Translations under genes and position numbers: made by a program
In this document: in pieces, positions 60,777 to 64,000 of the stretch
How positions within the stretch are numbered: the first letter of the stretch is position 1
Layout: every line of letters starts with the position of its first letter
Source of the DNA: a virus
Virus record (IMG/VR): IMGVR_UViG_3300038309_000252
Location: 1-64,000 of that record
Strand: one strand, 5' to 3'
DNA length: 64,000 bases
The notes under the pieces: generated by a model
What the model was told of the DNA's origin: nothing
The model's input: the letters and a program-made list of their open reading frames with translations, nothing else
The model's database searches: none

Positions 60777-61156
60777 ATCCCACAATTTGTTGAATAAATT
60801 ATACGCTTTACACCATTCTTTGTTAATGAATCAAAACAAATAGCACAAGGAAATGATAATCCTAAAGATCCTTGTCTTTTAATCCTTATACATATTGCAG
60901 TATGAATATCTTGTGTTATTTGGTTTGCCTTTATAATAGCATGTACTTCAGCATGTAAAAATATACGTGATGGAAAATGCTGCTTTGCATATAGTGCTTG
61001 AATAGGATGTGTTTTCTTACAATTATTACAAGCATATGTAATAATGTTATGTCTCTTATCAAGTAATATACAAGAATGCTTAAATTGATCAGCATCCTCA
61101 TTATTAGAAGCTAGTTCTATAGCTTTATTTATTGCCCTAGTCAACTTTTTGTTCAA
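60758..61156 (-). CDS. Zinc-dependent cytidine/deoxycytidylate deaminase-fold protein
   Basis: About 132 aa from a TTG at 61156 (gggtta upstream); a TTG 33 bases further upstream would overlap the divergent gene. Zn and catalytic motifs: FLHAEVHAI (His and Glu of HAE) and SFPCAICFDSL (PCxxC). N-terminal helix then SCILLDKRHNIITYACN gives the CDA core. The spacing suits a small deaminase such as dCMP or tRNA/nucleoside deaminase; substrate cannot be read from sequence. Phage enzymes of this type usually feed dTMP synthesis. Divergent from the tail gene at 61184. Confidence 0.85.
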   Translation of the reverse strand: MNKKLTRAINKAIELASNNEDADQFKHSCILLDKRHNIITYACNNCKKTHPIQALYAKQHFPSRIFLHAEVHAIIKANQITQDIHTAICIRIKRQGSLGLSFPCAICFDSLTKNGVKRIIYSTNCGINYTSV

Positions 61157-61183
61157 TTTTAACCCATAATTAAGGTGATTTCT

Positions 61184-61720
61184 ATGCAAAAATTAACTTG
61201 TCCGATTCCAGAAAATATTAATCCAATTCAAAATAGTGGTTTTAATTTCAGTATCCTTAAACTACCAGAAATACAATATTTTTGTCAAGAGGTTAATCTT
61301 CCAAGTCTATCAATATCTGCTGCTGAAGGATATGTTACACCATTAGTAAATATAATGCATCCTGGTGACAAAATCACGTTTGAAACATTAGAAGTCCAAT
61401 TCATGATTGATGAAGGATTCGTCAATTATACAGCAATATACAATTGGATTATTGGTCTAGGGTTTCCAGAATCACATAGTCAATTTGCTGATTTTATTAC
61501 CAAAAATACTTCAGGTGTTTCAAATACTCCAACATTAGCTTCTGTATCTGACGCTATGTTGCATATATTATCACCTTCTGGTAAAATAGTCAAGTCAATT
61601 AGATTTATTGATGTGTTTCCTGTTAGCTTATCATCTGTAACATTATCATCCACAACTTCTGATGTATCCTATATTGTAGGAACTTCATCATTCGCCTATA
61701 CATATTATAAGTTTGAATGA
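61184..61720 (+). CDS. Tail tube-like / tail completion structural protein
   Basis: 178 aa from ATG 61184 (aagg ribosome-binding site at 61172); a GTG start 9 bases upstream is weaker. The sequence CPIPENINPIQNSGFNFSILKLPEIQYFCQEVNLPSLSI, then PLVNIMHPGDKITFETLEVQFMIDEGFVNYTAIYNWIIGLGFPES and IRFIDVFPVSLSSVTLSSTTSDVSY.VGTSSFAYTYYKFE closely fits a structural family of cyanophage-like T4 phages, related in fold to tail-tube proteins. Probably a tail tube or baseplate component. Separated from UvsY by 10 bases. Confidence 0.75.
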   Translation: MQKLTCPIPENINPIQNSGFNFSILKLPEIQYFCQEVNLPSLSISAAEGYVTPLVNIMHPGDKITFETLEVQFMIDEGFVNYTAIYNWIIGLGFPESHSQFADFITKNTSGVSNTPTLASVSDAMLHILSPSGKIVKSIRFIDVFPVSLSSVTLSSTTSDVSYIVGTSSFAYTYYKFE

Positions 61721-61730
61721 GGATTAGTTT

Positions 61731-62171
61731 ATGCTTTCAATTGATGACATTATTGATTTATGGAATAATGATTGTATAATAGATTCAAACCAACTTGGTA
61801 ATGCATCAACATCTACAGCTAAATTACATGCAAAGTATATTAGTATGTTAATTCCAGCTAAACTGAAAAAGACTCAATTAGAAGCTCATTATAATACCAC
61901 AAAAAAACTTAAAATTAAATACTATCGCGGAGAAATGTCTAAAGAAGAATTAAAAGAAAACAATTGGGATCAATATCAATTTAATAAACCTTTGAAAGCA
62001 GAAATTGATGATATTTTACGTGGGGATGATGATTTGATTAAAATAACTTCTCGTATTGAATATATGGATCATATGATTTATTTATTAGAGTCTATTCTAG
62101 GGCAAATTAAGCAGCGTGATTTTCAAGTATCTAATCATATAAAGTGGAAGCAATTCCTTGCTGGAAATTGA
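61731..62171 (+). CDS. uvsY: Recombination mediator UvsY
   Basis: 146 aa (T4 UvsY is 137). UvsY loads UvsX recombinase on gp32-coated single strands. Signature SIDDIIDLWNNDCIIDSNQLGNASTSTAKLHAKYISMLI, then KKLKIKYYRGEMSKEELKENNW, the LKAEIDDILRGDDDLIKITSRIEYMDHMIYLLESIL helices, and IKWKQFLAG at the end. The end of this ORF precedes the UvsW start by 8 bases. UvsX itself is not in the window. Confidence 0.93.
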   Translation: MLSIDDIIDLWNNDCIIDSNQLGNASTSTAKLHAKYISMLIPAKLKKTQLEAHYNTTKKLKIKYYRGEMSKEELKENNWDQYQFNKPLKAEIDDILRGDDDLIKITSRIEYMDHMIYLLESILGQIKQRDFQVSNHIKWKQFLAGN

Positions 62172-62179
62172 GGTCGATT

Positions 62180-63580
62180 ATGGAAATTATATCTGTTGAA
62201 AAAATTAATGAAGTTTTTATGCATGTTACATCATCAGAAGATATAGAACAACAGATAAAAGATACATTTACCTATGAATATCCTGGAGCAAGATATACTC
62301 CACAATTCAAAAAAAGGATTTGGGATGGAAAAGTTTGTCTATATCATACACAAAGAAAGGTATTATATCTTGGTCTTTTAGGTGAATTACAGCAATTCGC
62401 TAATAAGTTTCAATATCAAATTGAATATAAAAATGAAGTAATATCTAAACCAAATAACTGTTCATTTGAAGAAATTAATCAATACGTAAATAGTCTTAAA
62501 ATTGCCTCTAAAGACAATTTATTAGATGTAAGAGATTATCAGTTAGAAGCTATCCATAAAGGTTTATTTCATAAAAGAATTGTTCTTTTAAGTCCAACTG
62601 GTTCTGGAAAATCATTGATCATATATGCAATGATGAGATGGTTAACAGAACAAGGGTTAAAAGTAATTATTGTAGTTCCAACAACAACACTTGTTGAGCA
62701 ACTTTATAGCGATTTTCAAGATTATTCCTCTATAAACAAATGGAGTGTAGAAGATCATTGTCAAAAGTTATATTATGGATTTCCTAAGAAGTTTGATAGA
62801 AATATATTGATTTCTACCTGGCAATCCATCTATAAACAACCTAAAGAATGGTTTCAGCAATTTAATGCTATTATTGGTGATGAAGCACACCAATTCAAAG
62901 CAAAAAGTTTAACAACAATCATGGAAAGATTGATTAATGTTGAATATAAAATTGGAACAACAGGGTCTGTAGACAACAAAAAACTAAATCATCTAATTTT
63001 GCAAGGTATATTTGGAGCAATTCATAAAGTTGTTTCTACAAAGCAATTACAAGATAAAGGACAATTAGCTAATCTTGAAATAACAAGACTTGTATTAGAA
63101 CATTCTGATGACATGCAACCTATGGATATAAATCAAGAAATCGATTTCTTGATTAAAAACCAAAGAAGAAATAAGTTTATTGTTAATCTAGCTGATCAAT
63201 GCAAAGGAAATACTCTTATTTTATTCCAATATGTTGAAAAGCATGGAAATGTATTATATGAGTTATTAAAATCTAAGATAACTAATAGACCAATATATTA
63301 TATTCATGGTCAAACAGAAGTTTCTACAAGAGAAAAAATCAGAAAGATATTATCCTCTGATAAAATTGTTTTAACCTTTGGTGATCATGAAATAACAATA
63401 CAATATGATGAAGATGTTAGAATGATTGATCAATCTATTAAGAAAGGTGAAACGATTACTACAGAAGATAATATCTGTCCACAATGGGTTTATCTTAAAA
63501 TGCAACAACAAAATAATATGAATCTCATGAGTAACATGAACATTAGAACTACTTTAGAGGAATTTTGTAATGAAACCTGA
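62180..63580 (+). CDS. uvsW: UvsW helicase, N-terminal part (split gene)
   Basis: About 466 aa from ATG 62180 (gagg upstream); this start matches the T4 UvsW N-terminus. The N-terminal domain YEYPGARYTPQFKKRIWDGKVCLY is followed by RecA-like domain 1: VRDYQLEAIHKGL, Walker A LLSPTGSGKSLIIYAMMRWL (about 139-158), VPTTTLVEQLYSDF, DEAHQFKAKSL, and domain 2 up to YYIHGQTEVSTREKIRKIL. At this point normal UvsW proceeds to 'IIIASYGTFSTGIN'. Instead about 75 unrelated residues follow (VLTFGDHEITIQYDEDVRMI ... EEFCNET) to a stop. Motifs V and VI are in the next ORF. It acts on branched replication/recombination intermediates and R-loops. Confidence 0.92.
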   Translation: MEIISVEKINEVFMHVTSSEDIEQQIKDTFTYEYPGARYTPQFKKRIWDGKVCLYHTQRKVLYLGLLGELQQFANKFQYQIEYKNEVISKPNNCSFEEINQYVNSLKIASKDNLLDVRDYQLEAIHKGLFHKRIVLLSPTGSGKSLIIYAMMRWLTEQGLKVIIVVPTTTLVEQLYSDFQDYSSINKWSVEDHCQKLYYGFPKKFDRNILISTWQSIYKQPKEWFQQFNAIIGDEAHQFKAKSLTTIMERLINVEYKIGTTGSVDNKKLNHLILQGIFGAIHKVVSTKQLQDKGQLANLEITRLVLEHSDDMQPMDINQEIDFLIKNQRRNKFIVNLADQCKGNTLILFQYVEKHGNVLYELLKSKITNRPIYYIHGQTEVSTREKIRKILSSDKIVLTFGDHEITIQYDEDVRMIDQSIKKGETITTEDNICPQWVYLKMQQQNNMNLMSNMNIRTTLEEFCNET

Positions 63581-63890
63581 TAAGATAACTAAAAAATCTA
63601 TCAATGCAATAATTATTGCTTCTTATGGAACAACTAGTACAGGTATTAATATTCCAACTCTAGAAAATATTATTTTTGCATCACCAACTAGTTCTATTAT
63701 TAGAGTGTTGCAATCTATTGGTAGAGGTCTTAGAGTTACAAAAACAAAAACAAAATGTAAGTTATTTGATATAGTAGACCACATAAATTGTCTAGGAAAA
63801 GATAATATAACATATAGACAAGGAATTGCACGTCTAAAAATCTATAACGACGAAGAATTTCAAATAAAAACTATAAAGGTTAAAATATGA
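63570..63890 (+). CDS. uvsW: UvsW helicase, C-terminal part (motifs V-VI, split gene)
   Basis: 106 aa. It contains NAIIIASYGTTSTGINIPTLENIIFASPTSSIIRVLQSIGRGLRVTKTKTKCKLFDIVDH and KIYNDEEFQIKTIKVKI, the normal ending of UvsW. It starts with ATG 63570, overlapping the upstream ORF by 11 bases in a +1 frame. The two ORFs could yield separate chains that reassemble, be joined by frameshifting, or result from an inserted element (insert spans about 63360-63600). Helicase activity needs both parts, so one of these must hold if UvsW is functional. Confidence 0.88.
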   Translation: MKPDKITKKSINAIIIASYGTTSTGINIPTLENIIFASPTSSIIRVLQSIGRGLRVTKTKTKCKLFDIVDHINCLGKDNITYRQGIARLKIYNDEEFQIKTIKVKI

Positions 63891-64000
63891 TATTACCACC
63901 AGTAGTGGTCTTAACTACAATTGCTAATGAGTACATTGTTGGATTTTATCATGGTGAGCATGTGGAAAATGAAATTAATTTAACATTAATTGAATTACCA
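63887..64000 (+). CDS. Partial hypothetical protein (runs off the window)
   Basis: 38 codons visible: MILPPVVVLTTIANEYIVGFYHGEH then ENEINLTLIELP. The ATG overlaps the UvsW stop (ATGA). This pattern (VL.TGE.I...) occurs in small T4-like phage proteins next to UvsW, but the fragment is too short for a function. Confidence 0.5.
   Translation, partial: MILPPVVVLTTIANEYIVGFYHGEHVENEINLTLIELP

Noticed and set aside
1-64000. tRNA genes and CRISPR arrays
   Set aside because: I looked for cloverleaf-like non-coding gaps and regularly spaced repeats. The only sizeable gaps (1-259, 38409-38968, 54103-54274, 54890-55137) have neither; the gene 17/18 repeats are irregular and lack spacer structure.

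Overview
The window is a contiguous AT-rich piece of a T4-like (Tevenvirinae-related, 'exo-T-even' or cyanophage-like) myovirus genome. The evidence is a nearly complete set of T4-type virion genes in T4-like order: baseplate gp25, gp6 and gp8, neck gp13, gp14 and gp15, large terminase gp17, tail sheath gp18, tail tube gp19, portal gp20, core gp67-like, prohead protease gp21, scaffold gp22 and major capsid gp23. UvsY and UvsW recombination genes lie at the right edge. The gp8, DUF4815, neck and UvsY/UvsW proteins and a SpeD gene resemble marine/freshwater T4-like phages more than T4 itself. The host cannot be named. A PilX-like pilin and a chemoreceptor-like gene suggest a motile, piliated Gram-negative bacterium (inference).

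Layout. 1-260: AT-rich left arm of an inverted repeat. 260-22.4 kb: baseplate (gp25, gp6, gp7-position protein, gp8, a DUF4815 protein split in two) and fibre proteins, one with a C-terminal von Willebrand A domain. 22.4-23.6 kb: a small membrane protein and a twin-PAS protein. 23.7-33.6 kb: adhesin/fibre genes built from a four-gene cassette (A-A-B-C) present twice in tandem. 33.6-38.4 kb: neck genes and gp17, whose Walker A motif is split by an intein. 38.4-38.97 kb: right arm of the inverted repeat, with iterated motifs and a candidate late promoter. 39-48.5 kb: sheath, tube, portal and head genes ending in a strong terminator. EDxHD-type homing endonuclease genes follow gp18 and gp23.

50-61.2 kb is an accessory island. 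On the plus strand it holds a soluble PAS-methyl-accepting chemotaxis protein, S-adenosylmethionine decarboxylase, a half-HsdS/HsdM/half-HsdS type I methyltransferase set without HsdR, an orphan gene behind a palindrome and between direct repeats, and a PilX-like pilin protein. On the minus strand it holds three related small ORFs (two apparently frameshifted), a YeaH/DUF444 VWA protein, a D12-class adenine methyltransferase and a CDA-fold deaminase. 61.2-64 kb returns to core genes: a tail-tube-like protein, UvsY, and UvsW split into two overlapping ORFs.

Virion genes are tightly packed, often with one-base TAATG stop/start overlaps, so they are probably co-transcribed and translationally coupled. 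The observations most worth following are the phage chemoreceptor and pilin pair, the dual half-HsdS methyltransferase, the inverted repeats bracketing the 38-kb baseplate-to-terminase block, the Walker A intein, the VWA tail fibre, the DUF444 gene and the duplicated fibre cassette.
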